Shown: positions 1-8,528 of the stretch, in pieces
Position numbering within the stretch: position 1 is the stretch's first letter
Layout: each line of letters opens with the position of its first letter
NCBI GenBank assembly: GCA_947494705.1
Contig: CANLVN010000001.1
Location: 1-64,000, forward strand
DNA length: 64,000 nucleotides
Direction of reading: 5' to 3'
Source of the DNA: an uncultured Erythrobacter sp.
GTDB lineage: Bacteria > Pseudomonadota > Alphaproteobacteria > Sphingomonadales > Sphingomonadaceae
Translations under genes and position numbers: made by a program
The notes under the pieces: generated by a model
The model's input: the letters and a program-made list of their open reading frames with translations, nothing else
Database searches by the model: none
What the model was told of the DNA's origin: nothing

Positions 1-113
<113 letters not shown>

Positions 114-258
114 CTACAGGATGGAACACATGGAACACGGTCCTGGATGAAAAAATTGTGGGCGTCACAAGAGCCTGGCGATTGACGGACAAAGAGATGG
201 TTCGAAGCGTTAGCCATGCCTTCCCTTTGCCACGAATTACCAGAGGTAGGAAAACCGC

Positions 259-636
259 TCACGCGATGGTCCCTGCCAGCTTTCGAGGGCGGTCGTTGTC
301 GTCGAGCAGCACGAACTTGAACGTCCCTTCGCTCACATCGGTCGTCGCCTCGCCATTGCGTTCCCGCCCGACGCCTTTTGCGCGGATGGTGAGCGAGGTG
401 TTGCCGGTCGCGACGACTTCGCAATAGACGCTGAGTTCGTCGCCGACCTTCATCGCGCCGGGAAAGGTGAAGTCGGTTGCATGGACCACCACGGCCTTGC
501 CCTTCCCCACCCGGCTTGCAAGCGATCCCGCACCTAGCGCCATCTGCGCCATCAACCACCCGCCGAACACTCCGCCATAGGGGTTGAGATCGGTCGGCAT
601 GGCGGTTGCGCGGATCATCAACTCACCGTCAGTCAT
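259..636 (-). CDS. Acyl-CoA thioesterase, hotdog fold (YciA-like)
   Basis: A 125-residue protein starting MTDGELMIRATAMPTDLNPY. The block TDLNPYGGVFGGWLMAQMAL matches the first helix and active-site region of YciA/acyl-CoA hydrolase hotdog thioesterases, which cleave acyl-CoA to free acid and CoA. The length fits a single hotdog domain. The ATG at 636 is chosen because it starts just before the domain and gives an 8-base overlap with the end of the upstream membrane-protein gene, suggesting translational coupling; a longer in-frame extension to 756 would overlap that gene extensively. It lies between pdhC and lpd, so it may regulate CoA availability around pyruvate oxidation (inference). Substrate chain length cannot be told. 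Confidence 0.8.
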   Translation of the reverse strand: MTDGELMIRATAMPTDLNPYGGVFGGWLMAQMALGAGSLASRVGKGKAVVVHATDFTFPGAMKVGDELSVYCEVVATGNTSLTIRAKGVGRERNGEATTDVSEGTFKFVLLDDNDRPRKLAGTIA

Positions 637-1051
637 AAAGCGCCTCCCGCGCTGGCCGAATGATCCAGAGCCAGCCCAGCATTGCGAAGGTGTTGGCCGC
701 AAGCAGGCTGGGCAAGCCGAACGCCCACAGGCCGAACAGGTCGCCCAGCAACGCACTGGTCAAGGCGAGGATCGCCCCTGCGAGATTGGCGAACAGGAAG
801 ACGAGCGCCGGCCTGCGCAGCAATTCCCGTCGCGCGAACCAATATACGAGCGCCGCTACAGGTAGCCCGACCCCGAAGCTGCCGATCAAGGCAACGTAGA
901 TGAACGCGATCCAGTACGAACCGTCATTCAGCGAGATGGCCGCAGGAACCAACGCCGCCAGAGCAGCCAAGGCAGCGATGCCTACTGATTTACCCAAAGT
1001 GGCGGCGGCTTCGATCCCGAGCTTTGACTCAACCACGTTGCACCCCGCCAT
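629..1051 (-). CDS. Small integral membrane protein, unknown function
   Basis: About 140 residues with four probable membrane helices (VGIAALAALAALVPAAISL, WIAFIYVALIGSFGVGLPV, a segment around LVFLFANLAGAILAL, and a C-terminal LPSLLAANTFAMLGWLWII). The ATG at 1051 is preferred over the farther in-frame ATG at 1168, which would overlap the upstream gene by 140 bases; with 1051 the overlap is 23 bases. It overlaps the thioesterase start by 8 bases, so it is probably in the same transcript as pdhC and lpd. I do not recognise the family. Confidence 0.6.
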   Translation of the reverse strand: MAGCNVVESKLGIEAAATLGKSVGIAALAALAALVPAAISLNDGSYWIAFIYVALIGSFGVGLPVAALVYWFARRELLRRPALVFLFANLAGAILALTSALLGDLFGLWAFGLPSLLAANTFAMLGWLWIIRPAREALYD

Positions 1052-1760
1052 CCCTGCCAAGTCTGCGCAGGACAGAAGTTGAAGCAACTTGTTTTCCACG
1101 AAGCACATCGACCTCCTGATCAAGGTGCCGCTGCATTTTCTGCCTGTAGACGAAAACACCCCATCCAACGACGAGCATAACGAGCGCGATCCAGATGAGA
1201 GTTTGCAAGGGAATCTTATCGAGCACCACTAAAGCGGGCACCACCAGTGCTGAAATCGATAACGATATCAGTATCGTGTGGAGCCAGAACAAGGGGGTAT
1301 GAAGTGGTTGGAACGAACGCCTGCGCGGCACCCCTGATCTGATTAATTCAATCGTTGTCTGACTGCGTAATTCGCTCTGCTGAAGCGCAAGCCTTATGTC
1401 TCCATATCCGAAGATCAGGAAAGCACCGGTCACGTAAATTGCAAAGGAGAGCAGCGAAATCAAAGTAACCCCTTGATTGACCATGATTGCGACAGGCAAC
1501 AGCCCGAGGCACCCAAGCGGTAGCGTGACAACCAAGTTAGTGGACCATTCGTTTCGGGTCACGGCTTCATGTTCGATATCAGTGCCTCTCGCAAAGATTG
1601 AAGCTGCGGTCTTGGTATCCACCAGGAACTTATGACCCCACGCGCCGGCAAATATCCAATTTTCGCCGTCTCTCTTGAACCATCGCCGGTATCTCGAGGC
1701 GCGATTTTCGGTGCCTATGCGGAGCCGTTGCGCGGCCAGACTGGTATCTTCGATCCTCAC
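1029..1760 (-). CDS. Membrane protein with four predicted helices, unknown function
   Basis: A 243-residue protein from a GTG start. The N-terminal 70 or so residues are soluble and charged. They are followed by hydrophobic stretches around LVVTLPLGCLGLLPVAIMV, VTLISLLSFAIYVTGAFLIF, WLHTILISLSISALVVPALV and LIWIALVMLVVGWGVFVY, arranged as two helical hairpins, then a basic C-terminal tail. No family was recognised. It is co-directional with its neighbours in the pdhC-lpd cluster. The different amino-acid texture of this stretch compared with the enzymes on both sides is consistent with a lineage-specific gene. Confidence 0.6.
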   Translation of the reverse strand: MRIEDTSLAAQRLRIGTENRASRYRRWFKRDGENWIFAGAWGHKFLVDTKTAASIFARGTDIEHEAVTRNEWSTNLVVTLPLGCLGLLPVAIMVNQGVTLISLLSFAIYVTGAFLIFGYGDIRLALQQSELRSQTTIELIRSGVPRRRSFQPLHTPLFWLHTILISLSISALVVPALVVLDKIPLQTLIWIALVMLVVGWGVFVYRQKMQRHLDQEVDVLRGKQVASTSVLRRLGRDGGVQRG

Positions 1761-1818
1761 GGGCTCACCTCAATATTGCAGCATGACGCCGTGAGGACTG
1801 GATTGAAGGCTGACACGC

Positions 1819-2076
1819 TTAAGGCGATGGCGGAATGAACATTCGGCGCCATTCCCAAAGCAGATAAGCGATAGGCAGCAAAACCGCCGCGATCACAATC
1901 CACTGCGCGGTCCGTGCGAACTTATCGTCGGCGAAAAATGCCACGCCGATCCCAACGGCGAAAAATCCCATGATGAGAATACCGGCAAGCTGATCCGACC
2001 GGTTCCACGACTGGTAAATGAAAAAGCCAGCCAGAAGCCCAAGCACGCCCAGAAATCCGCACCAGAATTTGAGCAT
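1819..2076 (-). CDS. Small membrane protein, unknown function
   Basis: An 85-residue protein with three short hydrophobic segments (LGVLGLLAGFFIYQSW, LAGILIMGFFAVGIGVAFF, WIVIAAVLLPIAYLLW). It begins only 3 bases after the stop codon of the E2 gene, so it is almost certainly co-transcribed and perhaps translated by re-initiation. No homology was recognised. The tight spacing is the main evidence that it is a real gene. Confidence 0.65.
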   Translation of the reverse strand: MLKFWCGFLGVLGLLAGFFIYQSWNRSDQLAGILIMGFFAVGIGVAFFADDKFARTAQWIVIAAVLLPIAYLLWEWRRMFIPPSP

Positions 2077-2079
2077 TAT

Positions 2080-3519
2080 CTAAACCACCAGCCCCATCGG
2101 GTTCTCGATCAGCTGCTTGATCGCTTCCATCAGCTGCGCGCCGTCCGCGCCGTCGATGGCGCGGTGGTCGAAACTGCCGCTGGCGTGAAGGACGGTCGCG
2201 GGTTGTACCTCACCGTCGATCACATAGGGTTGCTGCTGCCCTGACCCCACCGCAAGGATCATGCCCTGCGGCGGGTTGATGACTGCGTCGAACTGCTTGA
2301 TCCCGAACATGCCGAGGTTCGAAAGGCTTGCGGTGCCGCCCTGATATTCGTGCGGCTGAAGTTTGCCGTCGCGTGCCTTGCCCGCGAGTTCCTTCATTTC
2401 CTTCGAAATCTGCGAGAGGCCCTTCGTGTCGGCTTCGGTGATAACCGGGGTGATTAGCCCCGAAGGCGCGGCGACCGCGACCGAGATATCGGCGCGGCTG
2501 TATTTGCGCATCACATCTCCGTGATAGCTGACATTGCACTGGGGCACGCGCATCAGAGCTCGCGCCAGCGCCTTGATCAGCAGGTCGTTGACCGACAGCT
2601 TCACGCCGTCAGGCTCAAGGCTCTCGTTAAGCTGCTTGCGCAGCGAGAGCAGCGGATCGAGCAGGATGTCGATGGTGAGATAGTAATGCGGGACCGTCTG
2701 CTTGCTCTCGGTCAGGCGCTTGGCAATGACCTTGCGAACGTTGGAAAGCTTCTCTTCCTCGAAAGGGATGCCGAAATCTGGAATGTCGCTCTTCGGCTTT
2801 TCTTCCTTCGCCGGGGCGTCGCTTTCCTGCGGCTTGCTATCTTCCTTGGATGCTGTGGCTTTCGATGGATCGAAGGCGTCGACGTCGGCCTTGATGATGC
2901 GCCCACCCGGACCAGAACCTTCGATATCTCCAAGCTCGTAGCCCGCTTCCTCCGCCAGCTTGCGAGCGAGCGGCGAGGCGATGATGCGGTCGCCACTGCG
3001 CGCCTTTGCAACGCTGCCGCCAACGCCTGATGCCGCTTCGACGTCGGCTTTCACAATCCGGCCATTGGGGCCGCTGCCCTCGACGTTGGACAGGTCGATC
3101 CCTTCGCGTCCTGCAATCCGGCGCGCGAGCGGACTGGCCTTTGGAGCATCGCTTTTCGCTCCATCCTTGGCGGGTGCCGGGCTTGGGGTTGGTTCGGGCG
3201 TTGGCTCGGATTTCTTTTCCGGTTCAGGCGCGGCCGTCTCGTCACCGCTCGGCGCGTCTACATCGTCCACATCCTCGCCCTCCTCGGCGAGCATTGCGAT
3301 CACGGTGCCGACCGCGACATTCTCGGTCCCTTCCTCGACGAGAATCTTGGCGAGGACGCCCTCGTCAACAGCCTCGAACTCCATCGTCGCCTTGTCGGTT
3401 TCGATCTCGGCCATGATGTCGCCAGAGCCGATCGTATCGCCGACCTTGACCAGCCACTTGGCCAGCGTGCCCTCTTCCATTGTGGGAGAGAGGGCGGGCA
3501 TCTTGAGTTCGATTGCCAT
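2080..3519 (-). CDS. pdhC: Pyruvate dehydrogenase complex E2, dihydrolipoamide acetyltransferase
   Basis: A 479-residue E2 that transfers acetyl groups from the E1-bound intermediate to CoA through a lipoyl arm. The lipoyl domain is residues 1-80, with the lipoylated lysine in ETDKAT (K43). An acidic, Pro-rich linker follows. Then come two peripheral-subunit (E3)-binding domains, about residues 127-161 ([20 protein letters not shown]) and 180-215 ([20 protein letters not shown]), where most E2 proteins carry one. The catalytic domain runs from about 255 to 479 and ends with the DHRAIDG active site (H452, D456). The opening [20 protein letters not shown] is typical of PDH rather than 2-oxoglutarate dehydrogenase E2. 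E1 genes are not in the window. Confidence 0.93.
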   Translation of the reverse strand: MAIELKMPALSPTMEEGTLAKWLVKVGDTIGSGDIMAEIETDKATMEFEAVDEGVLAKILVEEGTENVAVGTVIAMLAEEGEDVDDVDAPSGDETAAPEPEKKSEPTPEPTPSPAPAKDGAKSDAPKASPLARRIAGREGIDLSNVEGSGPNGRIVKADVEAASGVGGSVAKARSGDRIIASPLARKLAEEAGYELGDIEGSGPGGRIIKADVDAFDPSKATASKEDSKPQESDAPAKEEKPKSDIPDFGIPFEEEKLSNVRKVIAKRLTESKQTVPHYYLTIDILLDPLLSLRKQLNESLEPDGVKLSVNDLLIKALARALMRVPQCNVSYHGDVMRKYSRADISVAVAAPSGLITPVITEADTKGLSQISKEMKELAGKARDGKLQPHEYQGGTASLSNLGMFGIKQFDAVINPPQGMILAVGSGQQQPYVIDGEVQPATVLHASGSFDHRAIDGADGAQLMEAIKQLIENPMGLVV

Positions 3520-3680
3520 AAGAGAAGTGCTGCTCCGTTGATCCCGGGCCGGCTGCGCGAAATGACGCTACGGCCCTTTGCGGTCGTGTGGGGCCGGTTT
3601 AAACGGCCCAGCTTATTGGGCAAGGGGTCAAGGCGCACGGCGCTTGCAAAATTGCAGGGCTGCGATAGTCACCTTGGGCT

Positions 3681-4136
3681 ATGCGCACATTCCTAGTCAT
3701 CATGGACGAAAGCGACGAAGCGCGCGCAGCCTTGCGCTTTGCGGCACGGCGCGCGGTCCAGGTCGAGGGCGCGGTGCATATCCTCGCCACGGTCGCGCAG
3801 CAGAATTTCAGCGCGTTCGGCGGAGTGCAGGCGACCATCGAACAGGAAGCGCACGACCGCGCCGAGGTTCTTGCGCATGGCGTCGCCGGCAATCTGTTCG
3901 CCGAAAGCGGGATCATGCCCACGATTTCGGTCAAGATCGGCACGGGTCAGCAACTGGTGAGCGACTTCCTCGAAACGCACCGCGAAGTCGCCGCTCTGGT
4001 GCTGGGTGCTGCGGACAGGAACGGGGCGCCCGGCCCGCTGGTCACCCACTTTGCCGCCCATGCCGGGACGTTGCCCTGCCCGCTCTACATCATCCCTGCC
4101 GATTACGACGAGAAGGACAGCGACCACGAAGCGTGA
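3681..4136 (+). CDS. Universal stress protein, UspA family
   Basis: A 151-residue single-domain protein starting MRTFLVIMDESDEARAALRF, the usual beta-strand and acidic loop of UspA proteins. It ends with a loop GAPGPLVTHFAAHAGT and the strand CPLYIIPA. The loop resembles the ATP-binding G-x2-G-x9-G(S/T) motif but is one residue longer between glycines, so nucleotide binding is uncertain. It is divergent from pdhC across about 160 bases and convergent with the peroxiredoxin-like gene. Usp proteins are soluble, stress-induced and of varied roles; no specific target is implied here. Confidence 0.8.
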   Translation: MRTFLVIMDESDEARAALRFAARRAVQVEGAVHILATVAQQNFSAFGGVQATIEQEAHDRAEVLAHGVAGNLFAESGIMPTISVKIGTGQQLVSDFLETHREVAALVLGAADRNGAPGPLVTHFAAHAGTLPCPLYIIPADYDEKDSDHEA

Positions 4137-4148
4137 TCGCGCACACGG

Positions 4149-4664
4149 TCAGGTGAGCGTGCCGCGCGTCGGGTAGTCCTTCTCTGTCACGAACTTGATC
4201 GCTTCGAGCAGGTCGTCGAGTGACGGGCGGGCAAAGGGCGAGTTCTGGATGCTGGAATAATACAGCTTCCCGTCCGGTTTGACGAGGAACAGGCCGGGTT
4301 CCGAGAACTTCTCCGGCTCATCGCTGTCGGGGCGCTTCTGAGAAATGAACAGGCCCCATTCGCGTGCCGTTTCCTCGCTCATATCGTAGGCGAGTGGTAG
4401 GTCGCCGGTCTTCCATTCCCCGTCGACCACCATGGCCCGTTCCTTGTCGTCCATCGACACCGCGACCGGGTTCACGCCTGCCTCGGTAAAGGCACCGAGC
4501 TTGTCCCCCAGAGCTTCGAGTTGCTTCTTGCAGATCGGGCAATGCTTGCCGCGATACATCACGACTAGCGTGAAAGTGTCCGGGTCCTGCTTGGCGAGGT
4601 GATACTCGGCGCCGATTGTCAGCGGCAGCTTGAGTTCGGGAACCTGTGTGTCGGGCTTGATCAT
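4149..4664 (-). CDS. Peroxiredoxin-like / AhpC-TSA family redoxin
   Basis: A 171-residue thioredoxin-fold protein starting MIKPDTQVPELKLPLTIGAE. It contains the strand FTLVVMYRGKHCPICKKQLEAL, where CPIC at the helix start is a thioredoxin-like or peroxiredoxin redox motif, and a conserved GLFLVKPDGKLYYSSIQN region. This fits the peroxiredoxin-like redoxin family, which probably reduces peroxides or disulfides; the activity is inferred. The start at 4664 is fixed by a strong AAAGGAGA ribosome-binding site. There is no signal peptide, so it is cytoplasmic. Confidence 0.78.
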   Translation of the reverse strand: MIKPDTQVPELKLPLTIGAEYHLAKQDPDTFTLVVMYRGKHCPICKKQLEALGDKLGAFTEAGVNPVAVSMDDKERAMVVDGEWKTGDLPLAYDMSEETAREWGLFISQKRPDSDEPEKFSEPGLFLVKPDGKLYYSSIQNSPFARPSLDDLLEAIKFVTEKDYPTRGTLT

Positions 4665-4716
4665 GGTTGTCTCCTTTGAACAACCAATGTCCGAGGCCGA
4701 GCATTGTTTCGGACGT

Positions 4717-7032
4717 CTACCGCTTCTTTCGGCCCTGATGCCGGATATTCCCCGGCCTGCCGCGCTTGCCGACCTGGTGCTTGCCTGCCTTTTTGGGAGG
4801 CCCGCCGGGTCGCTTGCCGCGCTGTCCGGAGCGCTGATCCCTGCGGTTCGAGCGCCCTTGCGTTTCGTTGCCGTCCTCATCGACCGTCACGAACTTGAGC
4901 GCGCCGGTTAGACCATTGGCCTCGTCCAGCTTCAGCTTGAGCCTGTCTCCGACCGTGTAGGTCGTGCCGGTCTGCTCGCCGATCAGCGCCTGCGCGGCCT
5001 CGTCATGGCGGAAATATTCCGAGCCAAGAGTTGAAACCGGGACCAGCCCGTCGCCGCCCAGCCCAAGGATCGTCGCAAAAAAGCCGAAGCCCTGCACACC
5101 GGTAATGCGCGTATCGAAGATCTCGCCCACGCGGCCAGATAGCCATGCCGCGACATAACGATCGATCGTATCGCGCTCGGCCTCCATGGCGCGCCGCTCG
5201 GTCTGGCTGATCGCGTCGGACACCTCCTGCAGGCTCTTGCGATCCTTGTCCGAAAGCCCGCTCTTGTCCGGCAGCGAGCCCGGTGGCGCAGGCTGTTCGA
5301 GCTTGTAGGCGTCGACCAATGCGCGATGCACGAGCAAGTCGGAATAACGCCGGATGGGCGAGGTGAAGTGCGCGTAGGACCCGAGCGCGAGTCCGAAATG
5401 TCCGGTGTTGGCCGGTCCGTAATAGGCCTGCGTCTGGCTGCGAAGCACTGCTTCCATCACCTGCGCTTTTTCGGATTCGTCGGTGATGTCCTTCAGAAGA
5501 CGGTTGAACAGGCTTGGCGTGATGACCTGTCCCAGAGAAACCTTCTTGTCGAGCGTCGCCATGTAGTCGCGCAAGGCGGTTAGCTTCTCGCGGCTCGGCA
5601 CTTCGTGATTGCGGTAAACCACAGGCGCATTTTTTGCCTCCAGCGCCTTGGCGGCCGCGACGTTCGCGGCGATCATGAAATCCTCGACCACGCGGTGCGC
5701 ATCGAGGCGTTCGCGCACGGCGATCTCGGCAATCTTGCCATCATCCCCCAGAACCACGCGGCGCTCGGGCAGCTCCAGTTCCAGCGGATCACGCTTGGCG
5801 CGCGCCTCCGCCAGCAATTTGTACGCTCCCCACAGATGGGTCAGGTATTCCGGCGGATTGCCATCGTCGACCAATGCCTGCGCGTCCTCGTAGGCGATAA
5901 CCTCATGGATGCGCACCAGCGCGCGGGTGAAGCCGCGGTTTTCAACCTTGCCGTTTGCGTCGATATGCAGGTGCGCGACCAGTGCAGCACGGTCCTCGCC
6001 TTCGCGCAGGGAACAGACATCGGCGGAGAGGATCTCGGGCAACATGGGAACGACGCGGTCGGGGAAGTAGACCGAATTGCCCCGCTTCCTCGCCTCCTTG
6101 TCGAGCGCAGAGCCCGGCCGCACGTAGAAGCTGACATCGGCAATCGCGACAAGTGCGTTGTAGCCACCCTTACCGTCAGGCTCGGCCCAGATCGCATCGT
6201 CGTGGTCGCGTGCGTCTGCCGGGTCGATGGCGATGATCGGAACCTTGCGCAGGTCTTCGCGGGTCTTCTCGGAGAGTTTGACGTTTGACGCGCGCTGCGC
6301 TTCCTCGTGAACTTCTTCTGGAAAGACGTGCGGTATGCCATGCTTGGCGATGGCGATCATGCTGAAGCTGCCCGCTGCTAGCGGGTCGCCGATGACCTCG
6401 ATTACGTTGACGCCGCTGCGTTCGGAGCGTCCGGCACTTTCGGCAAGGACCAGTTGGCCCTCCTCTGCGCCGCCGAGATCGCTGATTGGAGAGGAGCGCC
6501 GGATGCGCTTGTCGACAGGAGCAAGCCACGCCTTGCCGCCGCCATCGATCTCGACCACGCCCATCAGCCCTTCGGTGCGCGCCGGAAGTTTCTTGATCGG
6601 ATCGGCGGTCCAGTTCCCGCTCTTTTCCTCCGTGCGGGCAAGCACGCGGTCGCCTTTCTTCAGCGCCGCCTGTCGCTTGCCGCCCTTCCCTTTCAACTCG
6701 CGCACCGTGATGCGCGGCGGCTTGTCAGGGGCGTCTGGGGACCAGTTGTCAGGGATCGCGAGAACTTCGCCGTCCTCGATATCGACGACGCGCAACACGG
6801 TCACCTTCGGCACGCCGCCCATGCGATGATAGGCGGTTTTCTTGCCGTCGATCAGGCCTTCTTCTGCCATGTCCTTGAGCAGGTGCTTGAGTTTGATCTT
6901 CTCCTGACCCTTCAGGCCAAAGGCATGCGCGATCTCGCGCTTGCCCGCAGGCTTGTCCGAGGTCTGGATGAAATCGAGGACCTGCTTCTTGCTGGGCAGG
7001 CCCTTGGGGTATGTGTTCTTAGATTTGTTCAT
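4717..7032 (-). CDS. rnr: Ribonuclease R
   Basis: A 771-residue 3'-to-5' hydrolytic exoribonuclease. It has an N-terminal winged-helix region (PSKKQVLDFIQTSDKPAGKR), cold-shock-like RNA-binding domains, and the RNB catalytic domain with the aspartate cluster IDPADARDHDDAIWAE and the block FPDRVVPMLPEILSADVCSL. A C-terminal S1 domain (GRVGEIFDTRITGVQGFGFF) and a very basic Lys/Arg/Gly tail follow, typical of RNase R rather than RNase II. It degrades structured RNA and takes part in mRNA and tmRNA-linked quality control. The start MNKSKNTYPKG at 7032 is chosen; an in-frame ATG at 7068 would add 12 residues and lacks a good ribosome site. Confidence 0.92.
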   Translation of the reverse strand: MNKSKNTYPKGLPSKKQVLDFIQTSDKPAGKREIAHAFGLKGQEKIKLKHLLKDMAEEGLIDGKKTAYHRMGGVPKVTVLRVVDIEDGEVLAIPDNWSPDAPDKPPRITVRELKGKGGKRQAALKKGDRVLARTEEKSGNWTADPIKKLPARTEGLMGVVEIDGGGKAWLAPVDKRIRRSSPISDLGGAEEGQLVLAESAGRSERSGVNVIEVIGDPLAAGSFSMIAIAKHGIPHVFPEEVHEEAQRASNVKLSEKTREDLRKVPIIAIDPADARDHDDAIWAEPDGKGGYNALVAIADVSFYVRPGSALDKEARKRGNSVYFPDRVVPMLPEILSADVCSLREGEDRAALVAHLHIDANGKVENRGFTRALVRIHEVIAYEDAQALVDDGNPPEYLTHLWGAYKLLAEARAKRDPLELELPERRVVLGDDGKIAEIAVRERLDAHRVVEDFMIAANVAAAKALEAKNAPVVYRNHEVPSREKLTALRDYMATLDKKVSLGQVITPSLFNRLLKDITDESEKAQVMEAVLRSQTQAYYGPANTGHFGLALGSYAHFTSPIRRYSDLLVHRALVDAYKLEQPAPPGSLPDKSGLSDKDRKSLQEVSDAISQTERRAMEAERDTIDRYVAAWLSGRVGEIFDTRITGVQGFGFFATILGLGGDGLVPVSTLGSEYFRHDEAAQALIGEQTGTTYTVGDRLKLKLDEANGLTGALKFVTVDEDGNETQGRSNRRDQRSGQRGKRPGGPPKKAGKHQVGKRGRPGNIRHQGRKKR

Positions 7033-7082
7033 TGCTGACCATATGGGAGGACAGCGGTCCCGTGTCACGTCATCGTGGCCGT

Positions 7083-8483
7083 TTATTCCTCTTGCGGCTG
7101 CTCCACCGGCTCGAAGGCACCGCCTGGAACCGCACTCGCAACGGGTGAGCAGAATTCGCCGTTGCAGGCCGAAACGCCGAACAGCCAGTCGTCGCCGCGA
7201 AGGGGCACAATATCGGTGATGCGCCCGTCAACGGCTTCCGTCACTTTAAGCCCTTCCCAGCGCTCGCCGCGCGTCCCTTCGGGCAGCCCATCGCGCCAGT
7301 CGGCTTCGTTGGTACGGCGGACATGGATCGTATAGCTATCCGCGCCGGGCACCTCGCTCCAGCTGAGTTCGGTGTCCATCCGTACCGCAGCATCGGCGCT
7401 GACCTGTGGCGGCATTGGCGCGAGCGCCAAGGCATTGAGCGCGCGCATGTTGAGCCTGCTGGCGCTGGTGAGATAGGTCCAGTCGAGCTCGTCGACCGTA
7501 TCGCCATACTTCACCCCGTCCTCCGTGCGCAGGTCCTGATGCTGGTGGTCGTAATCTTCGACCGAGACAGTCACACGCACTGCGGGTAGTCCTCGATCAA
7601 GGAAGGGGATCTGGTCCCCGCCACGCCCCATTCGGTCGGTGCGCCAGATTTCGCGCACCTGCATCCCGTCGGGATAACGCTCTGCAAGGTCCGCAAGCCA
7701 GCGCGAAAGGTTTCGACCCGGCGAGTCGTTCTCACCGCCAAAACGGCGTTGCAGCGCGCGCAGCCGCTCAGTGGAATCGGCCCGCAATCCTTCGGAAAAG
7801 ACGCGAACCACATCCGGTTCGCAGTAGCCATCTGCCCCGCATGAATTGCCGATCATGTCGTTGTTGAGCACCGCTTTCACGGTCATACCCTGTTCGGTCA
7901 CCCAGTCGGCGAGGATGCCTGCGCCGTAGAGCCCCTGCTCCTCACCTGTCAGAAGGGCGTAGATGATGGTCGAGGGATATTCGCGCTGCGACAGGATGCG
8001 CGCAGCCTCCAGCACCATGACGCTGCCCGAGCCATCGTCATTAGCGCCCGGTGCCACGCTGGTTCCGTCGAGCGGGTCGGTTACGCGGCTGTCGTAATGC
8101 GCCTGTACGATGATCACTTCGTCGGGGCGTTCGGTCCCGCGCTGGATCGCGACGGCGTTGCGGATCAGCGTGTCGGTCGGAATCCGTCGGCCATCGGGCT
8201 CAACCACGCGGCCCACCGCCTGCACGTCGAGGCAGCCACCGCAATCCGCGCTCATCCGTTCAAACTCCGCCAAGGCCCAATCGACGGCTGCGCCAATGCC
8301 GCGTTCCGGATCGGTTTGCGAAGAAAGCGTGTGCCGTGTCTCGAATCCGACGATCGTACCCATGTCGGCACGCAGCCGTTCTTCGGAAACCTCAAGGCCC
8401 GGATCGCCAACTGGAGCCGCGCTGTCTTGGGCGGCAAGCGGGGTGGCAAGGAGGGCGGCGATCAGGCTGGTGCGTTTGAACAT
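7083..8483 (-). CDS. Secreted M28-family zinc aminopeptidase
   Basis: A 466-residue exported metallopeptidase. The N-terminus MFKRTSLIAALLATPLAAQD is a signal peptide. The two-zinc M28 ligands are visible: HYDSR, GANDDGSGS, the catalytic LTGEEQG pair, NNDMIG and a late His in DYDHQHQD. The C-terminal 110 residues (from about VSADAAVRMDTELSWSEVPG) look like a fibronectin type III-like beta domain. It is likely to be periplasmic or extracellular and to release N-terminal residues from peptides. A CxxC pair (DCGGC) and two further cysteines suggest disulfides. It lies between rnr and proS on the same strand. Confidence 0.85.
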   Translation of the reverse strand: MFKRTSLIAALLATPLAAQDSAAPVGDPGLEVSEERLRADMGTIVGFETRHTLSSQTDPERGIGAAVDWALAEFERMSADCGGCLDVQAVGRVVEPDGRRIPTDTLIRNAVAIQRGTERPDEVIIVQAHYDSRVTDPLDGTSVAPGANDDGSGSVMVLEAARILSQREYPSTIIYALLTGEEQGLYGAGILADWVTEQGMTVKAVLNNDMIGNSCGADGYCEPDVVRVFSEGLRADSTERLRALQRRFGGENDSPGRNLSRWLADLAERYPDGMQVREIWRTDRMGRGGDQIPFLDRGLPAVRVTVSVEDYDHQHQDLRTEDGVKYGDTVDELDWTYLTSASRLNMRALNALALAPMPPQVSADAAVRMDTELSWSEVPGADSYTIHVRRTNEADWRDGLPEGTRGERWEGLKVTEAVDGRITDIVPLRGDDWLFGVSACNGEFCSPVASAVPGGAFEPVEQPQEE

Positions 8484-8528
8484 GCAGCAGGTGTCGCCTG
8501 TTCCACGTTGGATTGCAATATCGCCGCG

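Noticed and set aside
121..140. Tandem repeat ATGGAACAC ATGGAACAC.
   Set aside because: Only two copies of 9 bases in a spacer, with no further repeats or CRISPR-like spacing.
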